Below are positions 1 to 8,358 of a stretch of DNA of 64,000 nt, in pieces. The stretch spans positions 62,001 through 126,000 of the forward strand of contig NZ_AVCJ01000043.1 in assembly GCF_000743535.1 (NCBI RefSeq), given 5' to 3'. The position numbers and the translations under genes were made by a program. This stretch comes from Arenimonas donghaensis DSM 18148 = HO3-R19. GTDB taxonomy: Bacteria > Pseudomonadota > Gammaproteobacteria > Xanthomonadales > Xanthomonadaceae. The notes beneath the pieces are model-generated. The model ran no database searches, was not told where the DNA came from, and saw only the letters and a program-made list of their open reading frames with translations. Position 1 is the first letter of the stretch; each line of letters opens with the position of its first letter.

Positions 1-1
1 C

Positions 2-1099
2 TTCCATGCACGGCTGGTATCCCGGGGAATCAGTTTGTTCACCGGCGTCCCTGATTCACTGCTCAAGAACTTCTGCGCGTGCGTGGAGGATGCGTCCGCC
101 CAGGGCCAGCACGTCATCGCCGCGAACGAGGGAAATGCCGTTGCGATCGCCTTGGGCCATCACCTGGCCACCGGCAAGCGTGCCCTGGTCTACATGCAGA
201 ATTCGGGTCTCGGCAATTCCGTCAATCCGCTGACATCGCTGGCGCACGCGCAGGTCTACCGCGTGCCGATGCTCCTGGTCGTTGGCTGGCGCGGTGAACC
301 AGGCGTGCCGGATGAACCCCAGCACGTCATGCAGGGCCGGGTCACCCCGTCGCAGCTGGAGCTGCTGGAGATCCCGCATTGGATACTGGAAGCGGACAGC
401 GACATCGACGCGGTGCTCGACCAGGCGTTCTCGGCCCTGGACGCCAGCAACGCGCCGGTGGCGCTCCTGGTCCGGAAGGACGCCTTCGCCGACTACAGGT
501 CATCGCGCAAGCCCGACCGCAAGGCCCACCTGGGGCGCGAGCAGGCGCTGCGCCAGCTCCTCGCCCTGGCAGGCGACGCCCTCGTCGTGTCGACCACCGG
601 CAAGACGTCGCGGGAGGTCTTTGAACTGCGTGTCGAAGCCGGGACTGCCCAGCGCGACTTCCTGACCGTGGGAGGGATGGGGCACACGTCCTCGATCGCA
701 CTCGGCGTAGCCTTGGGAAATCCCGAACGCCAGGTCGTCTGCCTGGACGGCGATGGCTCCGCCCTCATGCACCTTGGGGCCATGGCGATCATCGGTGACC
801 TCAAGCCGGGCAACCTCCTGCACGTACTGCTCAACAACGCCGCGCACGAATCCGTCGGCGGACAGCCCACCGTCGCCGGCGGCATGGACTTCCGTGCGAT
901 TTCGCTCGCGTGCGGCTACGCGGCCTACGAGCGTGCCGGCGACGAAGCCGGGATCGAAGCGGCATGGCAACGGCTTGCCTCGGCGCCAGGGCCGGCATTG
1001 TTGGAAATCGACATCTCAGTGGGATCCCGTGCCGACCTGGGGCGACCGACGAGCTCGCCCGAGGAAAACAAGCTGGCCTTCATGCGGTTCGCGCGATGA
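2..1099 (+). CDS. aepY: Phosphonopyruvate decarboxylase, 5'-truncated
   Basis: This ThDP enzyme converts phosphonopyruvate to phosphonoacetaldehyde, the step that makes C-P bond formation by PEP mutase irreversible. The reading frame is open back to base 2, and residues before FTGVPDSLL continue the family's N-terminal helix, so the true start lies left of the window. Visible motifs are FTGVPDSLL near the N terminus, the EGNAV element around the ThDP glutamate, the GDGS...NN thiamine-diphosphate motif in the C-terminal half, and the family hallmark HESVGGQPT. The visible length (about 365 residues) is close to the usual 375-400. Its stop overlaps the next ATG (ATGA at 1096-1099), so the two genes are probably co-translated. 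The PEP mutase gene is expected just upstream, outside the window. Confidence 0.9.
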   Translation, partial: FHARLVSRGISLFTGVPDSLLKNFCACVEDASAQGQHVIAANEGNAVAIALGHHLATGKRALVYMQNSGLGNSVNPLTSLAHAQVYRVPMLLVVGWRGEPGVPDEPQHVMQGRVTPSQLELLEIPHWILEADSDIDAVLDQAFSALDASNAPVALLVRKDAFADYRSSRKPDRKAHLGREQALRQLLALAGDALVVSTTGKTSREVFELRVEAGTAQRDFLTVGGMGHTSSIALGVALGNPERQVVCLDGDGSALMHLGAMAIIGDLKPGNLLHVLLNNAAHESVGGQPTVAGGMDFRAISLACGYAAYERAGDEAGIEAAWQRLASAPGPALLEIDISVGSRADLGRPTSSPEENKLAFMRFAR

Positions 1100-2214
1100 A
1101 GCCGGCGCAAGGCCACTGGGAGCATTTCAACCCGGTCCGGGTGGTTGCCGGCGCGGGCACGCTGGCTCAATTGCCGCGATTGCTGCCCGAAAGTGGTTCG
1201 ATCCTGCTGGTGACGACACCGGGATTCACCCGTCGCGGCGTGACGGGACGCGTTCTCGAGCTCCTCGGCCATGCCGCCGGCCGGCAAGTCGTCGTGAGTG
1301 ATTCGATCACGCCGAATCCGGAGCTCGACGACCTCGACGCCATGGCGCACGGGCACGCCTCGCTGGCGCCCTGCGCGGTTGTGGCGCTGGGTGGCGGCAG
1401 TGCGATCGACGCGGGCAAGGTGCTTGCCGCCATTCTCGGTTCACCGGAGCCAAGGCCCTTGCACAGGACCTTTCGTGAGGGCGCGACGGCGCGTTGGAAC
1501 CGGCACATCCCCATGGTGGCGGTGCCGACAACCGCGGGTACCGGCTCCGAGGCGACCCCCTTCGCGACGGTCTGGGACCCACGCACCCACCGAAAGTATT
1601 CGGTAAGCGGTGAGTCCGTTTACCCGCACGCCGCGATCCTTGACCCGGAACTGACCCTGGACCTGGGCGAGGACCACACCCTCTTTCCGGCACTGGACAC
1701 GGTTTCGCATGCACTGGAGTCGCTGTGGAACGTGCATGCCACGCCGATGAGCGAGGCCCTGGCCCTGCAGGCGCTTCGGCTGTCGGTCGACAACCTTCCG
1801 CGCGTGCTCGCCGACGGCGGCGATCTGCCTGCCCGCGCCGGAATGCAGCAGGCAAGCTATCTCGCCGGCCAGGCGATAAGCACGACCCGCACCGCGCTTG
1901 CGCACTCCATTTCCTATCCCTTGACGCTGCACCACGGCATGCCGCATGGACTGGCCTGCAGTTTCACCCTGCCCGCGCTGCTGCGGAAGTTCGGGCCCCG
2001 ATTGGGCACGGACGGTGAACGGCAGGCGCTCCTGCAGCGCGTCGGGGCGCTCCTCGGTCAGCTGCGGCTTCACGACAAGGTCAGCAGGTTCGCCACCGCC
2101 GAACAGGTCCTGGCACGACTCCCCCAGATGTTTACGCCGGAACGCGCCGGCAACTTCCTGTTCGAGGCGGACGTCGAAAGCTTGCTGCGCGAATCCCTGG
2201 AAGCCCGCGGATGA
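1096..2214 (+). CDS. Iron-containing alcohol dehydrogenase, probable phosphonoacetaldehyde reductase
   Basis: This is a group III metal-dependent alcohol dehydrogenase of 372 residues. Directly after phosphonopyruvate decarboxylase it would most simply reduce phosphonoacetaldehyde to 2-hydroxyethylphosphonate, as PhpC-type enzymes do. Visible motifs are the nucleotide-binding GGGSAIDAGK (about residues 96-105), the TTAGTGSEAT segment, and metal-ligand histidines in VSHALES and HSISYPLTLHHGMPHG. The ATG at 1096 was chosen because it makes an ATGA overlap with the upstream stop, although the frame stays open further 5'. The next gene starts with another ATGA overlap (2211-2214). The window has no aminotransferase that would favour aminoethylphosphonate instead. 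Family assignment is firm; the substrate is inferred from context. Confidence 0.85.
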   Translation: MKPAQGHWEHFNPVRVVAGAGTLAQLPRLLPESGSILLVTTPGFTRRGVTGRVLELLGHAAGRQVVVSDSITPNPELDDLDAMAHGHASLAPCAVVALGGGSAIDAGKVLAAILGSPEPRPLHRTFREGATARWNRHIPMVAVPTTAGTGSEATPFATVWDPRTHRKYSVSGESVYPHAAILDPELTLDLGEDHTLFPALDTVSHALESLWNVHATPMSEALALQALRLSVDNLPRVLADGGDLPARAGMQQASYLAGQAISTTRTALAHSISYPLTLHHGMPHGLACSFTLPALLRKFGPRLGTDGERQALLQRVGALLGQLRLHDKVSRFATAEQVLARLPQMFTPERAGNFLFEADVESLLRESLEARG

Positions 2215-3914
2215 TCTCTGACCTCAAGGCGGTGTGGTTCCTGTTCACGCCCAGGGAGCGGCGAAAGGCCAGCTTCATGCTGGTACTGGTGATCCTCATG
2301 GCGGGTGCGGAGACTTTGGGCGTGCTGTCGATCATGCCCTTCCTCACGGTCGTCAGCCGGCCGGAGGTGATGCACGAAAACGAACTGCTCCAGGCCGCCT
2401 ACCAGTGGCTCGGTTTCGAGAATGAGCGGGACTTCGCCATTGCGCTGGGCCTGCTCTCGATTCTCACGGTCGTCCTGTCTTCTGCGTTCAAGACGGTCAC
2501 CCTGCACCTGATAAATCGCTTCGTGCACTTGCAGCGTCACTCGATCAGCGCCCGCCTGCTTTCGCGCTACCTGCACCAACCCTACGAGTTTTTCCTGACC
2601 CGGAACCCGGCCATCCTCGGGAAGAACGTGCTTTCCGAGATCGATCAGCTACTGGTCAACCTGATCAAACCCCTGTCGCAGATGGTGGCGCAAGGCGCGG
2701 TCGTGGTCGCCATGACGCTGCTGATCTTCTACTACGACCCCCTGACGGCCGCGAGCATCGTGGCCGTCATCGGCCTTCTGTATGGCGCCATCTACGCTTC
2801 GGTGCGAAATCGCCTCGCCCGGATCAGCGTGGAACGCCAGCAGGCCAGCGGTGACCGCCACCAGGCCTGTGCCGAAGCCTTGGGTGGCATCAAGGACGTG
2901 CAAGCTTCCCACTCGGCGCCGGCCTATCAGCGCAAGTTCGATGCAGCCTCCCGCCTCTATGCACGCCACCTTGCCGCCAGCGACACCCTGAGCCAGTCCC
3001 CGCTCTACCTGGTCGAAGCCATCGGCTACAGCATGCTGATCACTGTCGCGCTGGTGCTCCTGATGCGCTCGGGCGACGTTGGCCTGGTACTCCCCGCCCT
3101 TGGGCTCTATGGATTCGCAGCCTTCAGGATGCTGCCGGCCGCGCAGATCATTTATCGAGGGGCCGCCAAACTCAAGTTCTCGACGGCCGCGCTGGACTCG
3201 CTTCGCCGCGACCTCGCGCTTCCGCAGAGCGCACCGCCCCCGGCCAGCGCGCCCCTGGTTCCGCAGCGCGAGATCCGCCTCTCGGACGTCAGCTACGCCT
3301 ATCCATCGGCGCCGGAGCGACGAGTCCTCGATGGCTTCAACCTGGTTGTCCCTGCCAACGAAAGCATCGGCCTCGCCGGTCGCAGTGGGGCCGGCAAGAG
3401 CACGATCATGGATATCCTGCTTGGCTTGCTGCGCCCGCACTCGGGCACGCTGAGCGTCGATGGCGTGCCCATCGACGCCGAAAACCTCCCTGCCTGGCAG
3501 CGGGCCATCGGCTTCGTTCCCCAGCACATCTACCTTGCCGACGCGAGCATCGCCGAAAACATCGCGTTCGGCGTGGACACGGCGGCGATCGACATGCAGG
3601 CGGTGGAGCGGGCAGCGCGCGCCGCGCAGATCCATGATTTCGTCGTCGCCGAACTGCCGCGGGCCTACGACACGGAAGTAGGCGACCGCGGCATCCGCCT
3701 GTCCGGCGGCCAGCGCCAGCGCCTTGGCATCGCGCGTGCGCTCTACCGGGACCCCCCGGTACTCTTTTTCGACGAGGCCACCAGCGCGCTCGACGGCGAA
3801 ACCGAAGAAGCCGTCAATGAGGCGATCCGGACCCTATCCGGGCAGAAGACCATCGTGGTCATCGCACACAAGGAATCGTCCCTGCGCTACTGCCAGCGGG
3901 TGGTGAACCTGTGA
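2211..3914 (+). CDS. ABC transporter, fused permease-ATPase (MsbA/PglK-like lipid-linked glycan flippase)
   Basis: A 567-residue half-transporter with an N-terminal membrane domain (residues about 1-330, several hydrophobic segments) and a C-terminal ATPase domain. Walker A GRSGAGKST is near residue 390, the signature LSGGQRQRLGIARAL near 497, Walker B VLFFDEATSALD near 518, and the H-loop in VIAHKESS near the end. This architecture is typical of exporters that flip lipid A or undecaprenyl-linked oligosaccharides. Its place inside a phosphonate operon (ATGA overlap before it, GTGA overlap after it) suggests it flips a phosphonate-bearing lipid-linked glycan. That cargo is an inference; the ABC exporter assignment is secure. 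Confidence 0.88.
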   Translation: MISDLKAVWFLFTPRERRKASFMLVLVILMAGAETLGVLSIMPFLTVVSRPEVMHENELLQAAYQWLGFENERDFAIALGLLSILTVVLSSAFKTVTLHLINRFVHLQRHSISARLLSRYLHQPYEFFLTRNPAILGKNVLSEIDQLLVNLIKPLSQMVAQGAVVVAMTLLIFYYDPLTAASIVAVIGLLYGAIYASVRNRLARISVERQQASGDRHQACAEALGGIKDVQASHSAPAYQRKFDAASRLYARHLAASDTLSQSPLYLVEAIGYSMLITVALVLLMRSGDVGLVLPALGLYGFAAFRMLPAAQIIYRGAAKLKFSTAALDSLRRDLALPQSAPPPASAPLVPQREIRLSDVSYAYPSAPERRVLDGFNLVVPANESIGLAGRSGAGKSTIMDILLGLLRPHSGTLSVDGVPIDAENLPAWQRAIGFVPQHIYLADASIAENIAFGVDTAAIDMQAVERAARAAQIHDFVVAELPRAYDTEVGDRGIRLSGGQRQRLGIARALYRDPPVLFFDEATSALDGETEEAVNEAIRTLSGQKTIVVIAHKESSLRYCQRVVNL

Positions 3915-5317
3915 GCCGGGCAGGCATTCCGCTTCCGTGGGTGTTCGAACTCCTGCTGACCAACCTAAAACGCGCGTCGATCTTCGTGCTGCAGGCGGGC
4001 GTGACAACGGCCAGCCTCGTCCACCTGGGTGGATCTGCGCTATCCCGCCTGGGCCTTCGCCGCCTTGCCATGCCACTGCTCGACGGCTCGATCGCGATCG
4101 GCGATCGCTCGCGAAGTCGACGGATCTTCCAGGTCAGGCAGTCCTGGGAGTTTTCCGCGGAGAGGAATCGTCACCTGCTCGGTCGCGCACGCGTCGAGGA
4201 TCCGTTGTTCGCGGTGTCTGTTTCACCCCAGGCCGACTCACGTCCTGCAGGGGCACGACGAATGGCGGAGGGTTATTACGAAGTGTCGGTCTCGCATCGG
4301 GGACTACGGGTAGACGGGTTCCTGAGGCGGCCCGGCGGTACGCGGCAGGTCGAGGTGCGACTCAATGGCGTCCGCATCCGTGAAACCGAGGCCGTGCGCA
4401 TCGTTCCGGGACTGGACGTCTTCGTCGTGCAGATCCAACGGGACGCCCTGGCCAGGTTTCCTGCCAGGACCAGGCTGACCGTCTCGCTTGCGGGTGGCGG
4501 GCCCCTGCTGTTCAAGGGCTGCACTGATGCCGTGGTGGATGTTCCGCATGGCGCCGGGGACGATCCGGAAAACATCCGGATCGACAAGAAGGGGTTTCTC
4601 GTCCAGGGCCAGGCCGGCCTGGCGGAACTACAGGAGGGTTTCCTCGCCACTTATTCCGCGGCGAGCGCCTTTTTCCACAGGGAGTTTGGAACGCCGCTGT
4701 TCCTGCTTTACGGCACCCTGCTGGGACAGCAGCGCGGCGCCGACTTCATTCCCGGTGATGACGACTTCGACGTCGGCTATTGGTCCGATGCCGGCAACGC
4801 AAGCCGGGTCCGGGACGAGGCCATGGACCTTGTCGTGCGGCTCGTGCGGGGCGGCTTCGTCGTGACCCTCAACCGGGAAGGAAGACTGTTCCGCCTTCGA
4901 CTGCCGGGCAACCCACCCGCATGCCATCTCGACGTGCATGCCGTCTGGCACGAGAAGGGCAGCGTCTGGATACATCCCCGGGCCAACCTGGACTGCAAGC
5001 GCGGGGACTTCCTGCCAGCGATGGACTCGACGATGCGTGGCATCGACGTCCTGGTGCCGGCACGACCCGAGTCGTTCCTGGCTTCCTACTACGGCAGCGA
5101 CTGGCAGATACCCAACCCGGCCTATTCCACCGCAGCCCGCCCGTTCGCCAAGTGGAAACTTCGCCTGCTTCGCCGCGCGTTCGTAACCCCGTTGGAAGTA
5201 GCACGGATGCAATCGAAAATCGGCGAGCCAGGCGCCCGGGACGAGGGCATGCTGGTGCCGATCGGATCCCAGTCCATCTATCCCCTGGAACGTTACGAGC
5301 AGATTTGCGACTGGTAG
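3911..5317 (+). CDS. LicD-family phosphotransferase with long N-terminal extension
   Basis: A 468-residue protein with a LicD (Fukutin-like nucleotidyltransferase-fold) domain at about residues 255-405. The diagnostic block is LLYGTLLGQQR followed by FIPGDDDFDVGYW (metal-binding aspartates near 283-288); downstream are HLDVHAVW and YYGSDWQIPNP, all typical of LicD proteins. LicD proteins transfer phosphocholine from CDP-choline to surface glycans; here the donor could be a CMP-activated phosphonate. The first 250 residues are not obviously a known domain and include a beta-rich stretch; they may bind the acceptor glycan. The GTG at 3911 overlaps the preceding stop (GTGA). A 57-nt gap follows, containing a TACAAT hexamer (5339-5344) without a convincing -35. 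Confidence 0.8.
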   Translation: MSRAGIPLPWVFELLLTNLKRASIFVLQAGVTTASLVHLGGSALSRLGLRRLAMPLLDGSIAIGDRSRSRRIFQVRQSWEFSAERNRHLLGRARVEDPLFAVSVSPQADSRPAGARRMAEGYYEVSVSHRGLRVDGFLRRPGGTRQVEVRLNGVRIRETEAVRIVPGLDVFVVQIQRDALARFPARTRLTVSLAGGGPLLFKGCTDAVVDVPHGAGDDPENIRIDKKGFLVQGQAGLAELQEGFLATYSAASAFFHREFGTPLFLLYGTLLGQQRGADFIPGDDDFDVGYWSDAGNASRVRDEAMDLVVRLVRGGFVVTLNREGRLFRLRLPGNPPACHLDVHAVWHEKGSVWIHPRANLDCKRGDFLPAMDSTMRGIDVLVPARPESFLASYYGSDWQIPNPAYSTAARPFAKWKLRLLRRAFVTPLEVARMQSKIGEPGARDEGMLVPIGSQSIYPLERYEQICDW

Positions 5318-5374
5318 AGGCTCGCCAGCCAGGCGCTACAATCCCCCAAGCATCCGCACCCCGGGCACCCCACG

Positions 5375-6631
5375 ATGAAGTTCATCTTCGACCTTGATGG
5401 AACGATAACCCGCCAGGAAACGCTTCCGCTCATGGCCGCGCGGTTCGGCATCGAAGATCAGATCGACGCCCTGACCGAGGAGACGATACGGGGAAACATT
5501 CCGTTCATCGAAAGCTTCATCCGTCGTGTCGGCATCCTCGGCCAGTACCCGGTCTCGGAAATGAACCGGTTGCTGTCCGGGATGGAGCTTTTCCAGGGAG
5601 TGGTCGGTTTCATTCAAGAAAACCCCGATGACTGCATCATCGCCACCGGCAACCTGGGACCCTGGATTGAAGGCTTGTGTGCCAGGCTTGGCTGCGGCGT
5701 TCGTTGCTCCGACGCCAATATCGCCGACGACCGGGTCGCGAAGCTCACTTCCATCCTGAGGAAGGAAGACGTCGTCCGGGAATGGAAGGCGAAGGGCGAG
5801 ACCGTCGTTTTCGTCGGCGACGGCAACAATGATGCCGAGGCAATGCGCGAAGCGGACATCTCGATCGCGACCGGAATGGTGCACTGGCCGGCGCGGTCGG
5901 TCCTGGACGTGGCCGACTATGCCGTGTTCGATGAATCCGCCCTGCTTCGCCTGCTGGCGCAGCTGCGTGCCTCCACGCCTTCGCGGGGAAGCAACACGCT
6001 GGTTCTCAGCTGCGCCGGAATGGGATCGAGACTTGGGTTGAACTCGACCAAGGCCTTGATGAACTTCGAGGACCGGCCGTTCGTGCAGTGGCAGATGCAG
6101 GGATTCTCCGGCATCGAGGACGTAAGGGTCGTCGTCGGATTCCAGGCCAAGGACGTGATACTCGCCGTCACCGCGGTTCGTCCTGATGCCGTGTTCGTGT
6201 TCAACCACGACTATTTTTCCACCGGCACGGGATGCAGCCTCTACCTGGGCGCACGACATGCCAACGAGTATGTCATCGCCTGGGACGGCGACCTGATGGT
6301 GCATCACGAGGACCTGGCCGCCTGCCTCGATCACGACGGAGAATACCTGGGCGTCTCGGAAGCTGTGACCGAGGACGCCGTATTCGCACACCTCGATCCC
6401 ACCGGTCACAGCATCGTCGGATTCAGCCGTGAAGACCCCGGAGCCTATGAATGGTCAGGCCCGGCACGATTGCGCCGTGACGACGTCGCCGATGTGCGCG
6501 GCAGCGTTTTCGAAGGCCTGCTGCACCGACTGCCCCTCCCGGCCCTGAAAGTACGCGCATTCGACATCGATACCGTCGCTGACTACCACTACGCGAAAGA
6601 AAACTTCCGGAGCTATATCGGTGGGAAATAA
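5375..6631 (+). CDS. HAD phosphatase-nucleotidyltransferase fusion, candidate phosphonate cytidylyltransferase
   Basis: A 418-residue two-domain protein. The N-terminal half (about 1-200) is a SerB-like HAD phosphatase: nucleophile motif FDLDGTI at residues 5-10, motif II in IIATGN, motif IV GDGNNDAEAM near residue 148. The C-terminal half (about 208-418) is a sugar-nucleotide/LicC-like nucleotidyltransferase: SCAGMGSRLGLNSTKAL supplies the GxGxR...K signature, FSTGTGCSLYLG resembles the LicC/PntC nucleotide pocket, and AWDGDLMV supplies a metal-binding aspartate near 303. In this operon it would fit CTP-dependent activation of 2-hydroxyethylphosphonate for LicD transfer. The HAD domain's substrate is unknown. 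It overlaps the next gene by 11 nt. Domain calls are firm; the pathway role is inferred. Confidence 0.82.
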   Translation: MKFIFDLDGTITRQETLPLMAARFGIEDQIDALTEETIRGNIPFIESFIRRVGILGQYPVSEMNRLLSGMELFQGVVGFIQENPDDCIIATGNLGPWIEGLCARLGCGVRCSDANIADDRVAKLTSILRKEDVVREWKAKGETVVFVGDGNNDAEAMREADISIATGMVHWPARSVLDVADYAVFDESALLRLLAQLRASTPSRGSNTLVLSCAGMGSRLGLNSTKALMNFEDRPFVQWQMQGFSGIEDVRVVVGFQAKDVILAVTAVRPDAVFVFNHDYFSTGTGCSLYLGARHANEYVIAWDGDLMVHHEDLAACLDHDGEYLGVSEAVTEDAVFAHLDPTGHSIVGFSREDPGAYEWSGPARLRRDDVADVRGSVFEGLLHRLPLPALKVRAFDIDTVADYHYAKENFRSYIGGK

Positions 6632-7259
6632 CAACATACGCAACTACTACGACCAACTCGCCGAGCGCATCGAGTCCGCCGAAGGCACCCGCAACAAGGC
6701 GCCCGATTCGAGTGAATTCGACGCGGCGTACATGCGCGAATTCGCCAAGCCCGAGGGCAGCCTGCTTGAGCTGGGCGCGGGAACCGGCCTGCTGCTCAAC
6801 CGGATCATGGATGGCTACCGGCGCGTCGTCGCCGTCGAGCTCTATCCGCAGTTCTCGCGCTTCATAACCCGGGCAAACCACGTCGAAGTGGTCACCGCCG
6901 ACCTCCTGACCTACGACACCGAGGAGACCTTCGACGTCGTGGCGCTGTTCGGCGTGATGAACTTCTTCAGTGAGGGCGAGGCAACGGACCTCTACAGGCG
7001 CGTGGCACGCTGGCTCAAACCTGGCGGAAAGCTGGTCGTGAAGAACCAGATGGGCGTCGCGGAAGATGTGATGGTCGATGGCATTTCCCAGGAGCTGGGA
7101 ACCCACTACTACTCCGAGTACCGCACCCCGGGCCACGAGGCCAGGCTGATCGAAAAAGGCGGCCTGCAGGTCGTTCGCCAGGACGACATCTACCCTGATC
7201 GGCTGAATCGCTGGCCGAACACGCGTTTCATCGCATTGCTGGCCACTCGTCCGACTTGA
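6621..7259 (+). CDS. Class I SAM-dependent methyltransferase
   Basis: A 212-residue methyltransferase with the SAM-binding motif LLELGAGTGLLL near residues 49-60, an acidic ribose-binding position in VVAVELYP, and post-motif segments DVVALFGVMNFF and LKPGGKLVVKNQ. It starts at a GTG inside the end of the HAD/nucleotidyltransferase gene (11-nt overlap), so it belongs to the phosphonate operon. It could methylate the phosphonate, a sugar or an intermediate. O- and C-methylation are both known in phosphonate pathways, but nothing in the sequence fixes the acceptor. Confidence 0.78.
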   Translation: MGNNNIRNYYDQLAERIESAEGTRNKAPDSSEFDAAYMREFAKPEGSLLELGAGTGLLLNRIMDGYRRVVAVELYPQFSRFITRANHVEVVTADLLTYDTEETFDVVALFGVMNFFSEGEATDLYRRVARWLKPGGKLVVKNQMGVAEDVMVDGISQELGTHYYSEYRTPGHEARLIEKGGLQVVRQDDIYPDRLNRWPNTRFIALLATRPT

Positions 7260-7276
7260 AGGGAGCACCGCAGGCG

Positions 7277-8305
7277 ATGCCGAGCAAGCAGATGGCCAGA
7301 CCGCCGAAGTCCACGGAAGCCGGTTACGTCGCCTGCCCGGTCGACGATTTGTTCGAGTCGCTTTGTGCGGTCCACGAGATTCTCGAGGACCTGGGCGTCG
7401 AGTACGTCGTTTCCGGCGGCACTTTGCTCGGGGCGGTACGCCAGCGGGACCTGCTCGAGAACGACACGGACTGGGACATCGAGATCATCGATACGGGTGT
7501 CGAGGCGGTGCTTGGCGCCCGCGACGCATTCGCCAGCCGTGGCCTGGTGCTGGAGTTTCCGGTGACCCGCGAGGTGACGTCGTTCCGGGACGGCAGCCCC
7601 TCCCCCGGCGAAGTCGAACGACGCATCATCAAGGTCCGGGACGACCGCGGGAGATTCCATGGCGACCTGTTCATCCAGACCCTGTTCTCGGACGGGATCC
7701 TCCGGCGGTTCAACGTCGAAGCCGGCGCGTATTTCAACGCGAAGATGACGTTCCCCTACTGGTTCGTGGAGAACCGGTGCAAGGTATCGATACGCGATCG
7801 CGAGTTCCATGCCCCCATGGCCCCCGAGCTCATGCTCGAACGCATCTATGGCCCGCGCTGGCGAATCCCTTACAAGCGCCACGGCCCTCGAATCAAGGGC
7901 TACAACTTCGCTGGCGCCTACAAGGACGCACCCATCGTGCCGGGCCTTCGGCTCGCCTTGTCACAGGGCTGGGTTCCGCGCTATCCGGGGCGGCCACACT
8001 GGCCGCGGGAAATCCATTGGATCGACAACCACACCACGTCCGATTGGATCAAGCGCCATGAACACGTCGCCGGCCTTCCGGCCGTGGCATTGGAGCAAGG
8101 AACCGACATCGATGCCGCCAACGCCCGACTGATCGCCTGCTACCGCATCCTGCTCGACGAACTGCAGCAGGACAAGGAGCGGCTTTCGGAGTACGAATCC
8201 CGCACTCCCGTGCGTCTGCTGAACGCGCTAATCGGCGCGATCCGCGAGTCGCTCTTCGACGCCTGGATCGCGCTCCAGAACCTGCGGGCAATGCTTCGTC
8301 GCTAG
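7277..8305 (+). CDS. Second LicD-family phosphotransferase
   Basis: A 342-residue LicD-like protein without the long N-terminal extension of the first copy. The LicD signature is YVVSGGTLLGAVR (about 44-56) followed by LENDTDWDIEI (about 60-70), with metal-binding aspartates in DTDWD. Later LERIYGPRWRIPYKR is the usual C-terminal LicD motif, with the YGxxW core. The ATG at 7277 was preferred, with GGGAG upstream, over a TTG at 7256 that would overlap the previous stop. A weak hairpin follows the gene. Two divergent LicD proteins in one operon suggest two attachment steps or two acceptors; this is inference. Confidence 0.8.
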   Translation: MPSKQMARPPKSTEAGYVACPVDDLFESLCAVHEILEDLGVEYVVSGGTLLGAVRQRDLLENDTDWDIEIIDTGVEAVLGARDAFASRGLVLEFPVTREVTSFRDGSPSPGEVERRIIKVRDDRGRFHGDLFIQTLFSDGILRRFNVEAGAYFNAKMTFPYWFVENRCKVSIRDREFHAPMAPELMLERIYGPRWRIPYKRHGPRIKGYNFAGAYKDAPIVPGLRLALSQGWVPRYPGRPHWPREIHWIDNHTTSDWIKRHEHVAGLPAVALEQGTDIDAANARLIACYRILLDELQQDKERLSEYESRTPVRLLNALIGAIRESLFDAWIALQNLRAMLRR

Positions 8306-8324
8306 GGCGCCGGACTCGACGACA

Positions 8325-8339
8325 CGAGCCTCCGGCTCG
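8325..8339. terminator. Short hairpin between convergent glycan operons
   Basis: CGAGCC and GGCTCG form a 6-bp stem with a 3-nt loop in the 53-bp gap between the convergent second licD gene and the TagB-like gene. There is no T-run, so termination activity is doubtful. Confidence 0.3.
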
Positions 8340-8358
8340 ATGCACCAGCGCGGGGTGG

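Noticed and set aside
5318-5374. Internal promoter before the HAD/nucleotidyltransferase gene
   Set aside because: TACAAT is a good -10, but the nearest -35-like hexamer (TTGCGA) is 26 bp away, so the promoter is unproven.
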